Assembly (NCBI GenBank): GCA_965216695.1
Contig: OZ244212.1
Coordinates: forward strand, 3,658,001 to 3,722,000
From: G965216695 sp965216695
Lineage (GTDB): Bacteria > Pseudomonadota > Gammaproteobacteria > Pseudomonadales > Azotimanducaceae
Reading direction: 5' to 3'
DNA: 64,000 bases
Made by a program: the position numbers and the translations under genes. Below, in pieces: positions 1 to 7,584 of this stretch. The notes under the pieces were generated by a model. It had not been told where the DNA came from. It searched no databases and saw only the letters and a program-made list of their open reading frames with translations. Every line of letters begins with the position of its first letter. Position 1 is the stretch's first letter.

Positions 1-842
1 ACCCGCAGAATGCGGCATTCCCGGTTCCCATCACCCGCAACGTCGGGGGATTCAGCTTCCAGGAACTGGTGATGCTCGACTACCCTTACTTTGTTGACGT
101 GAGGTCCCCTGGACTGAACGAAGACAACCCGATCAACGCCGGGCTGAATCAGATGACGCTGTCGTGGCCGTCGCCGGTAACGGTGACGCTCCCTGATGAC
201 ACCCCGCGCGCGACGGATACGCTGTTGTCGAGCTCGCCGGGAAGCTGGTTGAGCGATGATACCAACGTAATACCTCGGGTCGATGAGAACGGTTTGAGTG
301 CGTTTGCGCCAACGGGTGAAACCGGTGCTTACGATATTGCGGTGGCTGTCGAAGGGCGGTTTGATTCGTTCTTTGCGGGCCAACGTTCGCCCCTGTTGGA
401 CACGGATGAGGCGGATGCTGACGAATCTTCGGAGGAAGATGGCGCCGCGGAAGAAGAATCCGGCCTGGGCGTAGTGTCACAGGTAATTGAGCGGTCGCCG
501 GAGTCGGCAAAACTGGTTGTGTTTGCATCGAACGGGTTTCTATCCGACCAGATTACCCGAATGGTCGGCTCCGCGGACGGCACGTTCTACACGAATTCGG
601 TACAGATGATCGCGAATGCGGTGGATTGGGCTCTCGAAGACGAGACGCTTCTGTCGATCCGAGCGCGTGGCAACTTCAATCGCACGCTGCCGCCGATGGT
701 GGACGACCGTCAGACGTTCATCGAGACGCTGAACTATCTTTTCGCAATCGCCGGGGTCGTTCTGGTGTACCTGATCTTCCGGATGCGACGCACGGGCCGG
801 AAACAGCGGCATGCGAAGTGGTTTGCGGAGGCACGCACATGA
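1..842 (+). CDS. gldG: GldG-type ABC transport auxiliary protein, C-terminal part (cut by window edge)
   Basis: The gene is open at the left edge; the frame starts at base 3 and about 279 residues remain. It resembles the C-terminal half of GldG-like proteins, the large extracytoplasmic subunit that works with a GldF-type ABC permease. Visible are the DYPYFVDVR and NAGLNQM stretches typical of the family, an acidic low-complexity insert rich in Asp, Glu and Ala, and one membrane helix near the end (LFAIAGVVLVYLIF) followed by a basic cytoplasmic tail (RMRRTGRKQRH). The stop codon overlaps the start of the DUF4340 gene, which commonly follows gldFG in Proteobacteria. In Bacteroidetes the family acts in gliding; in Proteobacteria the substrate is unknown, so no motility role is claimed here. 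Confidence 0.85.
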   Translation, partial: PQNAAFPVPITRNVGGFSFQELVMLDYPYFVDVRSPGLNEDNPINAGLNQMTLSWPSPVTVTLPDDTPRATDTLLSSSPGSWLSDDTNVIPRVDENGLSAFAPTGETGAYDIAVAVEGRFDSFFAGQRSPLLDTDEADADESSEEDGAAEEESGLGVVSQVIERSPESAKLVVFASNGFLSDQITRMVGSADGTFYTNSVQMIANAVDWALEDETLLSIRARGNFNRTLPPMVDDRQTFIETLNYLFAIAGVVLVYLIFRMRRTGRKQRHAKWFAEART

Positions 843-1822
843 AAGGACGCATTGGCATTCTATCCGTGCTGTTGGCGGTGCAACTCGCAATCGCCGCGGC
901 GCTGATCTTTGTTCGCGCCGGCGCGGCCGGCGAATCGCCGGACCGTCTGCTCGCGTTGGATGCTGCGAACGTCGATCGGATCGTGCTGACGGACGGCGAA
1001 TCGGGCGAGGTGACGCTGGAACGTGGTGAGACCGGTTGGACGACGGCGGACGGATTGCCGGCCGACGACACCAAAGTGAGCGAGCTGATCGAGACATTCG
1101 GGTCGATGGACGCGCCGTGGCCCGTTGCGTCGACGCAGGGTGCGCGCGAGCGTTTCGAAGTCGACGACGACCGCTTTCAGCGCAGAGTGCGCTTTTATCA
1201 GGGCGACGCGGTCGCCGGCGAGGTCTTCCTGGGAACGTCGCCCGGCTACCGCCGGGTGCACGCGCGCGCAGCCGACTCGGACGACGTCTACGCAATCGAA
1301 TACGCCGTTCACCAGGTGCCGACCAATCCGGACGACTGGATGGACGCTGCGTTGTTAGCGATCGATGGGGACGTCTTGGGTGTCGACCGAGCCGGGGTAT
1401 GGACGTTGGAACGCGCCAGTGCTGACGCGCCGTGGACGTTGCGCGCAGGGGACGAGGCGCGTGTGGTAGACGAAACGGCCGCGGAGACGCTGGCCAAACG
1501 GTTCTCAGACTTGCGGGTGCTTGGCCGCGTCGAAGACCCCGGCGAATCCCGGGGAACGTTTGTGGTAACGAACGACGCGGGCGAGGAAACTAGTTACGAG
1601 TTTTTCCACGCGGAGGAAGGGGACACGTTCTCTGTCAGTGTTTCCAATCGAAATGGGCACTTCGAGGTTGCTGGCTATATTGCAGAGCAGATTCTCGTGG
1701 ACGAAGGCGCGCTGGAGGCTGCGCAAGACGGGAGCGTGGCCGGGGACGAGGCGACGGACACAGACACGGTATCGCAGGAAGCCGTGGAAAGCGCGCTCGA
1801 GGCAGTGCTGGAAGGCGGTTGA
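839..1822 (+). CDS. DUF4340 domain-containing protein
   Basis: A 327-residue protein starting at an ATG that overlaps the stop of the GldG-like gene (ATGA), so translation is probably coupled. An N-terminal signal anchor (GILSVLLAVQLAIAAALIFV) is followed by repeated DUF4340-type units: LDAANVDRIVLTDG, GWTTADGLPADDTKVSELI and a second half with WTLERASADAPWTL. DUF4340 proteins are periplasm-facing, of unknown biochemical function, and are commonly encoded next to GldF/GldG ABC transporters, as here. The C-terminus is acidic, with many Glu, Asp, Thr and Ala. A longer in-frame ORF begins upstream at 626, but it would lie inside gldG and lacks a signal sequence, so 839 is preferred. Confidence 0.85.
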   Translation: MKGRIGILSVLLAVQLAIAAALIFVRAGAAGESPDRLLALDAANVDRIVLTDGESGEVTLERGETGWTTADGLPADDTKVSELIETFGSMDAPWPVASTQGARERFEVDDDRFQRRVRFYQGDAVAGEVFLGTSPGYRRVHARAADSDDVYAIEYAVHQVPTNPDDWMDAALLAIDGDVLGVDRAGVWTLERASADAPWTLRAGDEARVVDETAAETLAKRFSDLRVLGRVEDPGESRGTFVVTNDAGEETSYEFFHAEEGDTFSVSVSNRNGHFEVAGYIAEQILVDEGALEAAQDGSVAGDEATDTDTVSQEAVESALEAVLEGG

Positions 1823-1837
1823 ATCCCTGACTAGCTA

Positions 1838-3382
1838 CTAGGCCATGCAGACCTGGTTTCGCCCCTTGTGCTTGGCGCGATAAAGCGCGCGGTCTGCCTC
1901 GTTCAGAACGTTGTCCAGGTGCTGGTGATCTCGGGTAACGGTTGCGACGCCGATACTGGTTGATACTTTGAACCGCTGACATCCGAGTTTTGTGGTGTCC
2001 ATGTCGGCGATCGATTTTCGCAGTCGTTCGGCGAGCAGGAAAGCGCCTCGTTCGTCGGTTTCCGGCAGCAGCATTGCGAATTCTTCCCCGCCGATCCGCG
2101 CGGCGACGTCGGTTACCCGCTTTACCTTGTTGGAAATCTTGCCGACCGCGGACAGAACTTTGTCGCCCGCTTCGTGGCCGTACGTGTCGTTGACTCGCTT
2201 GAAGTGGTCCAGATCGTAGAGGAGTACCGATAGCGTACCGCCGTGTCGGCGCACCCGCTCTGCCTCCTGATGCATTCTTTGTATGAACAGCCGACGGTTG
2301 AACAGCCCGGTCAGGCCGTCCGTGTGCGCCAGGCGCTCCAGCTCGGTTTTTACCGTCCGCAACGTTTTGTCTGCCTTACGCCGCTCGGTGACGTCGCGGA
2401 ACACGAAGGCGAGGTCGGCGTGATCGTTCCTCAGATCGAGTCGCGAGCAGGTTACATCGTAGGCGTTCTCGTTCAGCGTTATCTCTGCGCGGTTGGTGTT
2501 GCGCGTGGTGAGTGACATCAGCGGTAAGGTCGTCACAAACTCGTCGATGTGCCGATTGGCGATCTGCTCGCGGCGCTTGGCAAAGAGTGCCAGGGCTGCT
2601 GGATTGACGTCGATTATTTGGCCGCGATGATTCACGACGACGATGCCATCCTTCAGGTTCTGCACGACGCGGTCGCGCACTACAGGCACCGTGTCGAGCA
2701 TGCCGGAATCCAGTACGCCGTTCTTTATGATCAGGCATGCCAGTGCAAAACCGAGGGTGGTGATGTCGAACCATGGCAATGGATTCAGCGGTGACAACGA
2801 GAACACGTTGGCTGCGCCAACGATGAGCGGCGCCGATACGACGGCGAAGAACGACTTCAGCGACGTCTGATTCTGAGAGAACGAAAAACCGAGGATCGAG
2901 GTTGCAATGACGATCAGTACGTAGCTGTACCCTGCGTGGATGTAAAACCAGGGGCCGCGCTCAACGACCAAGCCGGCATAACCGTCGACAACGACGGTAT
3001 CCACGGTCCGCCAGTGCAACCCGTGCCAGCCGTTCGTAAACACGATCGCGAGCGTAAGTAGCGGAACGACTGACGCGATAGTGGTTGCGACAGCGGGTGG
3101 CCGAAGTTTTCGCGATGGAAACGTGATCGCGAATATGAACCACGCGACAGGTGTCGTTGCGATACCAAGGTAGGCAAGTTGTGCAAAGAGTGTCTTCAGC
3201 CCATTGTCCGCGACGAGCGAGCCGGCGAACTCGCATGCAGACCAGAACAGCACAGCGCTGAACAGTGCCATGATCGGCCAAACGCCAGGCACTTGCCGTC
3301 GCCCTGCGACGCGCAAAAGCGCGCCGACGGTAACGAGCGCAGCGAGTAATGGTGGCACGGACCACAGGCTGAGCTGAATCAT
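1838..3382 (-). CDS. Membrane diguanylate cyclase (7TM sensor, PAS, GGDEF)
   Basis: A 514-residue protein, starting at MIQLSLWSVPPLL. The N-terminal ~220 residues form about seven hydrophobic helices like the histidine-kinase 7TM sensor module. A PAS domain follows (LKDGIVVVNHRGQIIDVNPAA) and then a GGDEF domain (HTDGLTGLFNRRLF, YDLDHFKRVNDTYGH, IGGEEF). The active-site loop is GGEEF, and an inhibitory RxxD site (RVTD) lies five residues before it, so it is predicted to make cyclic di-GMP with product feedback. There is no EAL domain. It is convergent with the DUF4340 gene and separated from it by only 15 bases. The upstream extension to 3511 has no signal-like character and is left out. Confidence 0.92.
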   Translation of the reverse strand: MIQLSLWSVPPLLAALVTVGALLRVAGRRQVPGVWPIMALFSAVLFWSACEFAGSLVADNGLKTLFAQLAYLGIATTPVAWFIFAITFPSRKLRPPAVATTIASVVPLLTLAIVFTNGWHGLHWRTVDTVVVDGYAGLVVERGPWFYIHAGYSYVLIVIATSILGFSFSQNQTSLKSFFAVVSAPLIVGAANVFSLSPLNPLPWFDITTLGFALACLIIKNGVLDSGMLDTVPVVRDRVVQNLKDGIVVVNHRGQIIDVNPAALALFAKRREQIANRHIDEFVTTLPLMSLTTRNTNRAEITLNENAYDVTCSRLDLRNDHADLAFVFRDVTERRKADKTLRTVKTELERLAHTDGLTGLFNRRLFIQRMHQEAERVRRHGGTLSVLLYDLDHFKRVNDTYGHEAGDKVLSAVGKISNKVKRVTDVAARIGGEEFAMLLPETDERGAFLLAERLRKSIADMDTTKLGCQRFKVSTSIGVATVTRDHQHLDNVLNEADRALYRAKHKGRNQVCMA

Positions 3383-3643
3383 ACAGCTAGTCCGTTTCCT
3401 GCAGCAGCTGAAACATACCAATCGTTCGGGGCGAATTTGAGACACTTTGAAGTAAGTGCCCAATTCCAACAATAACCCAGGTTTAAAGGGTAGAAGGTGT
3501 CCGCAGCCCAAATGTGAACCGGCGCACGTATCGTCTCACGCACCCTGCGGTGGTGTCCGCCAACCCCCTGAGCGTGGTGCTGGCCGGGATTGCCGGCGGG
3601 TGCCAGGCTGGGCTCCATCGCTGTACAGACCTGGAGGCAACGG

Positions 3644-4375
3644 ATGTCGGTTATACAACTTTCGGAGGCGCGAGGAACGGATTCCGCCCGCGGTACCGAT
3701 CAGGTACTTCACCGCTTCGTGGCGCGGGAGCGCGCCCGTGTAGATACGACCTGCAGAGTTGGTGAAGGCCCGCTTCGTGAATCCGACTACCTGGCATTTC
3801 TGCGTTGGCATCGAGCGCTGGCACTTGCCATGACGGACGCGTACGCTCGAGCGGTCTGGCGGAACACGGATTGTGCGGTGCTGGATGTGTTCCGATCTCT
3901 CGGTGCGGATCAGGCGATGAGGGTAGACCTGCTAACGAACGATATCCGTCGTGTGGCGGGCCGCAGTAACGACCGCCCGCGTAACGCCGCAGAGGTCGCG
4001 GAGCTTGGTTCGGACACGCCGATTCGGGTACCCGATTCGTGCGTTGCGTCGGGCGCAGTGATCGTGTTGCAGAAAGTGCTCGATGCCTGGACCTTCGGTG
4101 CCGCACGTGGATGGGCGGATCGGTTTGCGGCGGATGTCGATCTGATGGCGGATCAGCTCTCCTATCTGTATTTCTATGGGTACGACGACGGTCGGTTGGC
4201 GGGATTGTGTCGCCAGGGGATCAGCCGGTTTTCGTGGCGGACCGGAGACGTCCTGGACGGGACTGCTCGCGTCTCGCACTGGCTAACGTGGGTCTTGCGC
4301 GCGTGGCCGTTGACGCGACGGTCAATCACGACGGACCTGGCGCGGCGCACTGAGATACGATTGTCAACGGCCTGA
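3644..4375 (+). CDS. Conserved-looking protein of unknown function (243 aa)
   Basis: I do not recognise this family. The start at 3644 is chosen because a clear GGAGG lies six bases upstream. The protein is mostly helical, soluble, and without signal peptide or membrane helices. Its middle contains an Arg/Asp-rich helix pair and a Ser-Gly-Ala stretch (CVASGAVIVLQKVLDAWTF) that faintly recalls the helix contacting haem in haem-oxygenase-like folds, but no proximal histidine can be assigned, so this is only a hint. It lies 45 bases upstream of an XRE regulator on the same strand and may be co-transcribed with it. Confidence 0.6.
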   Translation: MSVIQLSEARGTDSARGTDQVLHRFVARERARVDTTCRVGEGPLRESDYLAFLRWHRALALAMTDAYARAVWRNTDCAVLDVFRSLGADQAMRVDLLTNDIRRVAGRSNDRPRNAAEVAELGSDTPIRVPDSCVASGAVIVLQKVLDAWTFGAARGWADRFAADVDLMADQLSYLYFYGYDDGRLAGLCRQGISRFSWRTGDVLDGTARVSHWLTWVLRAWPLTRRSITTDLARRTEIRLSTA

Positions 4376-4384
4376 TGAATCCGG

Positions 4385-4435
4385 ATGAAAGGTAGCCAAA
4401 CGCATGAGTAGCCAAAACGTATGAAAGGTACCAAA
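4385..4435 (+). repeat. Short direct repeats around the XRE start codon
   Basis: Two near-identical copies of ATGAAAGGTAGCCAAA occur at 4385-4400 and 4421-4435 (the second lacks one G), with a partial copy ATGAGTAGCCAAAA at 4404-4417. The last copy contains the start codon of the XRE gene. The arrangement could be an autoregulatory operator or a local duplication of the gene start. Confidence 0.5.
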
Positions 4436-5167
4436 TCAATCGTGCAGGCTCTGAAGCTGCTGCTCCGCCGCTCGGGCATTACCTATGCACAAGCCGCGGA
4501 GGCGTTGGACCTGTCCGAAGCGAGTATCAAACGACTGTTTGCAACACAGTCGTTCACGCTCGAGCGTGTCGAGAAACTGTGTCAGCTTGCCGACGCGGAA
4601 CTTGTCGACCTGATCCGGCTCGCCGATGACGACGTGGCCCGGTTGGATTCATTGTCGGAGGCGCAGGAAACGCGGTTGGCGGAAGATCCCAAGCTGCTGC
4701 TCGTGGCGATCTGCGTGCTTAACCGCTACCGGTTCGAAGACGTGTTGGCGCTGTATGCGTTCGACCAGCACGATCTCCAGCGACAGTTCGCTGCGCTGGA
4801 CGATCTGGGCATAATCGAGCTGCAGCTGCACAATCGGTACAGGCTGAAGGTTACCCGCGGATTCCGCTGGATAGCGAATGGGCCGATCGAGCGGTTTTTC
4901 GTGTCGAGCGTGTTTTCGAGCTTCATGGATCGGCAGCTGCTGCGGGAACGCGACCACTTTCGGTTCGCGTGGGGTACGCTGAGTGACGAATCGGCGGCGC
5001 GTTTTGCCGAGCGGCTGCAGACGCTTGCGCGTGAGTTCAATGACGTGGCAGATGCGGACGCCCGACTACCGCTGGATCAGCGCCACGGATCTGCGCTGAT
5101 GCTTGCGCTACGACGCAACTGGGAGCCGGCCGAGTTTCGCAAACTGAGAAACGCGACTGATTCCTGA
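4421..5167 (+). CDS. XRE/Cro-type helix-turn-helix transcriptional regulator
   Basis: A 248-residue protein with an N-terminal Cro/CI-type helix-turn-helix (YAQAAEALDLSEASIKRLF, residues ~20-40, then the TLERVEKLCQLADAEL helix). About 180 residues follow with no metal or ligand motif that I recognise; they include a second DNA-binding-like winged segment (DDLGIIELQLHNRYRLKVTRG) and a helical C-terminus. The architecture is that of a one-component repressor with a large sensory or oligomerisation part. Direct repeats overlap its start codon and may be its own operator. The HAD phosphatase gene follows 63 bases downstream on the same strand. Confidence 0.85.
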   Translation: MKGTKSIVQALKLLLRRSGITYAQAAEALDLSEASIKRLFATQSFTLERVEKLCQLADAELVDLIRLADDDVARLDSLSEAQETRLAEDPKLLLVAICVLNRYRFEDVLALYAFDQHDLQRQFAALDDLGIIELQLHNRYRLKVTRGFRWIANGPIERFFVSSVFSSFMDRQLLRERDHFRFAWGTLSDESAARFAERLQTLAREFNDVADADARLPLDQRHGSALMLALRRNWEPAEFRKLRNATDS

Positions 5168-5230
5168 GGCGGTGCGCTTTGTAGCATAGGTCGATAGAAT
5201 CACGCCTGGACGCTTGCGAAATTTCGGCCC

Positions 5231-6010
5231 ATGCCTTCCTCAAGTTACGCCAGACTCGATCTGGACGCGTATCTTCGTCGCCTCGTTGACACGGCGAACG
5301 CGTCTCAGGTTGCCTTTTTCGATCTCGATCGCACGCTGATTTCGGGTTACAGCGTACGTGCGTTCGCGTGGGAGCGCCTGCGTCGCCGCGGCTCCTTAGG
5401 TCTGCGCCGGGCGCTCGCTCAGGTGGGCATCTTCATCGGTTACGGACTCGGTCGGCTCGACTACCACGACCTGTTGGCGGGTAATGTCAAAAGACTTGTA
5501 GGTGTGACCGGTCAGGAGCTCGCCCGCGTGGGTGAGGAGGCCTTCGCCCGCCGGATTCGCCATTGGGTGTATCGAGAGGCCAAGGATCTGCTGGCGACGC
5601 ATCGTCGCCTGGGACATGCGCTGGTAATGATCACGTCGGCGACCCAGTATCAGGCGCGCCCGATTGCCCGCGCATTGGGATTCGATGCCTGCCTCAGCAC
5701 GGAGCTGTTGGTGACCGAAGGTGTGATCAACGGCGATTTTGCCCCCTGTTTTGGCGTGGGCAAGGTGGAAGCCGCGCGCGAATATCTCGCGGGGGTGTCC
5801 GAGCAGGCGATCGGCAGCAGGCTGGATGATGCGTACTTCTATAGCGATAGCGCCGATGACCTAGCCCTGCTGGAAGCGGTAGGCAATCCTGTTGCGGTGA
5901 ATCCGAAAGCGCGGCTTCGCTCAGTGGCGCGGATGCGCGGCTGGCCGATGTTGTCGTTTCAGCAGCGCGACCTTCAGCGGACCGACGTTTCAAGCCAGCA
6001 CGCGGCCTGA
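5231..6010 (+). CDS. HAD-IB family hydrolase (SerB-like phosphatase)
   Basis: A 259-residue cytoplasmic protein with the HAD signature AFFDLDRTL (nucleophile Asp31 and acid/base Asp33), a middle motif with VMITSAT (motif II Thr/Ser), and the C-terminal acidic motif YSDSADDLALLEAVG that binds magnesium. The helical cap between motifs I and II is of the IB type shared with phosphoserine phosphatase and related phosphatases. Substrate cannot be told from sequence; members of this subgroup act on phosphoserine, lysophosphatidic acid or sugar phosphates. The GST gene starts four bases after its stop, suggesting a two-gene unit. Confidence 0.9.
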   Translation: MPSSSYARLDLDAYLRRLVDTANASQVAFFDLDRTLISGYSVRAFAWERLRRRGSLGLRRALAQVGIFIGYGLGRLDYHDLLAGNVKRLVGVTGQELARVGEEAFARRIRHWVYREAKDLLATHRRLGHALVMITSATQYQARPIARALGFDACLSTELLVTEGVINGDFAPCFGVGKVEAAREYLAGVSEQAIGSRLDDAYFYSDSADDLALLEAVGNPVAVNPKARLRSVARMRGWPMLSFQQRDLQRTDVSSQHAA

Positions 6011-6014
6011 ACGC

Positions 6015-6644
6015 GTGTACGACCTATACACGTGGCCCACGCCCAACGGGCGCAAGGTCTCCATAGCGCTCGAGGAACTCGCAGTTCCCTACGAAGCTCA
6101 CGCGGTGGATATCCTCAAAGGGGATCAATTCCGGCCGGAATTCGTTGCGATTTCGCCGAACAGCAAGATCCCGGCACTGGTGGACCGCGTCGCGGACCGG
6201 AGCCTGTTCGAATCTGGGGCCATTCTCGTTTACCTCGCAGAACGCCACGACCAGCTCCGCGGGACGCATTGGTGGCAGACATTACAGTGGCTGATGTTTC
6301 AGATGGGCGGGCTTGGTCCTGTGTTGGGCCAGGTGCACCATTTCAAGCGATTCAATCCGGGGGTGTCGCCGTACGCAGAGAAGCGGTTCGCTGACGAGGC
6401 AGAGCGGCTCTACGCCGTGCTGGAGGCGGCATTGGCGACACAACCGTACCTCGCGGGCGAATACTCGATCGCCGACATCGCCTGCTGGCCCTGGATCTCG
6501 CGCTACGAGTGGCAGCAGATTGACCTGGAGTGCTTCCCGTCGTTGTGTCGCTGGTACGTTGAGATTGCTGCTCGGCCGGCCGTTCAGCGGGGTTACGACG
6601 TTCCAACGGCGGTCAATCCGATTCCGCTGCCCGGCGATGGGTGA
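6015..6644 (+). CDS. Glutathione S-transferase family protein, Nu/YfcG-like
   Basis: A 209-residue protein with an N-terminal thioredoxin-like GST domain and an all-helical C-terminal domain (SIADIACWPWISRYEWQQ). The active-site region TWPTPNGRKVSIALEE matches the TPNGxKV pattern of Nu-class enzymes such as YfcG, which use Thr and Asn rather than Tyr, Ser or Cys and reduce disulfides with glutathione. SNSKIPAL-type cis-proline (NSKIPAL) and the ESGAILVYLAE glutathione-binding segment are present. The start is GTG, four bases after the HAD gene stop. It is not a maleylacetoacetate isomerase: the SSCSWRVR-type motif of that family is absent. Confidence 0.9.
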   Translation: MYDLYTWPTPNGRKVSIALEELAVPYEAHAVDILKGDQFRPEFVAISPNSKIPALVDRVADRSLFESGAILVYLAERHDQLRGTHWWQTLQWLMFQMGGLGPVLGQVHHFKRFNPGVSPYAEKRFADEAERLYAVLEAALATQPYLAGEYSIADIACWPWISRYEWQQIDLECFPSLCRWYVEIAARPAVQRGYDVPTAVNPIPLPGDG

Positions 6645-6788
6645 CCATTAGGAACGACCGCGAGGAACGACCGCGTCCGCCCTCGCCATTGCCGCCGACT
6701 GTGACCTGATCGGCGTTTCCCGACGGGGCGCCGGGAAGTGAATATCATTCAGGTTGCGTTCACGCGTTTTCGGTAACATGCGCCCCCC

Positions 6789-7484
6789 ATGAAAGCCCTG
6801 CCAACCATCGCGATGCTCTCGCTCGTCGCCGCGGTTACGCTGCCTGTTGCGTATGCGTCGATTACCGATCCTGCGGGTACGACCGGCGACGCGGCGGTTG
6901 CCGGCGTGAATACTCGAGTCCGCGAATTCCGCTACCAGGCATTCGTGGGGCCAGCGGAAGCCGGCGAGGCGACCGTCCGGCTGGAACTCTCTGATACGGG
7001 ATACGAGGTATCGGGCCGGGCGAAAGCAAAAGGTCTGGTTCAGCTGTTCAGTGAATGGCGAACCGAGTTCCTCGTGCGCGGGCTGATGGACAAGGGCAAA
7101 CGCCTTTTGCAGTCGTTCTGGTACTTCGAACGCGCGCCGCGGAAGGCGCGCGAAGTGAAGGTGGAGAACGGCGAGCTGCATGTGGTGAAAAACGGCAAGC
7201 CGCGAGCAGCCAAGCCCGCACCGCCGGGAGACGACATGCTGAGCGCGCTGTTTGTACATCCGCGGTGCGAAGAGGAGCTGGAACTGAACACCGGCCGGAA
7301 ACAGTACCATTTGCAGCGCACGTCCGAGCATCCGCAGCGCTGCGACTACGAGATTACGCGTGGGGACGGCGATCGCTACAACGCGTCGGTGGAGTTCGGC
7401 ACCGTCGACGAGCTGCGCGTACCGGTACGTATCCTTCTGCGTGGCTCGCTCAGCGGCCGTCTGGAGCTCGTCGACGCACGCTGA
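6789..7484 (+). CDS. DUF3108 domain-containing secreted protein
   Basis: A 231-residue protein with a signal peptide (MKALPTIAMLSLVAAVTLPVAYA) and a single DUF3108 domain (FRYQAFVGPAEAGEATVRL, then a beta-rich body ending in VPVRILLRGSLSGRLELVDA). DUF3108 proteins are periplasmic or outer-membrane-associated beta-rich proteins of unknown function. A basic linker (KNGKPRAAKPAPPGDD) lies in the middle. It stands alone, with 144 bases upstream and a CTTTTT repeat tract before the next gene. Confidence 0.88.
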   Translation: MKALPTIAMLSLVAAVTLPVAYASITDPAGTTGDAAVAGVNTRVREFRYQAFVGPAEAGEATVRLELSDTGYEVSGRAKAKGLVQLFSEWRTEFLVRGLMDKGKRLLQSFWYFERAPRKAREVKVENGELHVVKNGKPRAAKPAPPGDDMLSALFVHPRCEEELELNTGRKQYHLQRTSEHPQRCDYEITRGDGDRYNASVEFGTVDELRVPVRILLRGSLSGRLELVDAR

Positions 7485-7545
7485 ATCCCGGCGGCGACCG
7501 CCGCCGGCTGGACCCGCTTGATTTGCCACCGCTACAATCCGGGGT

Positions 7546-7569
7546 CTTTTTCTTTTTCTTTTTCTTTTT
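7546..7569 (+). repeat. Hexanucleotide simple repeat (CTTTTT)x4 in the leader of the thiolase gene
   Basis: Four perfect CTTTTT units are followed by a further C and then at once by the ribosome-binding site GGGGAGG (7571-7577), seven bases before the thiolase ATG. Unit-number changes here would alter the spacing between a promoter upstream and the ribosome-binding site without changing the protein. Confidence 0.9.
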
Positions 7570-7584
7570 CGGGGAGGCAAGAAT

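Noticed and set aside
1..842. Bacteroidetes origin suggested by GldG
   Set aside because: The rest of the window (high GC, OmpA/ExbBD, LigD/Ku, DUF6491-like and Shine-Dalgarno-led genes) fits Proteobacteria, where GldG-like proteins are also common.
6015..6644. GST as maleylacetoacetate isomerase for the tyrosine pathway
   Set aside because: The active site TPNGRKV is Nu-class/YfcG-like, and the gene is 17 kb away from hppD.
7488..7507. Hairpin CCGGCGGC/GCCGCCGG after the DUF3108 gene as an intrinsic terminator
   Set aside because: An eight-base stem exists, but no T-tract follows; the next T-rich stretch is the CTTTTT repeat 39 bases on.
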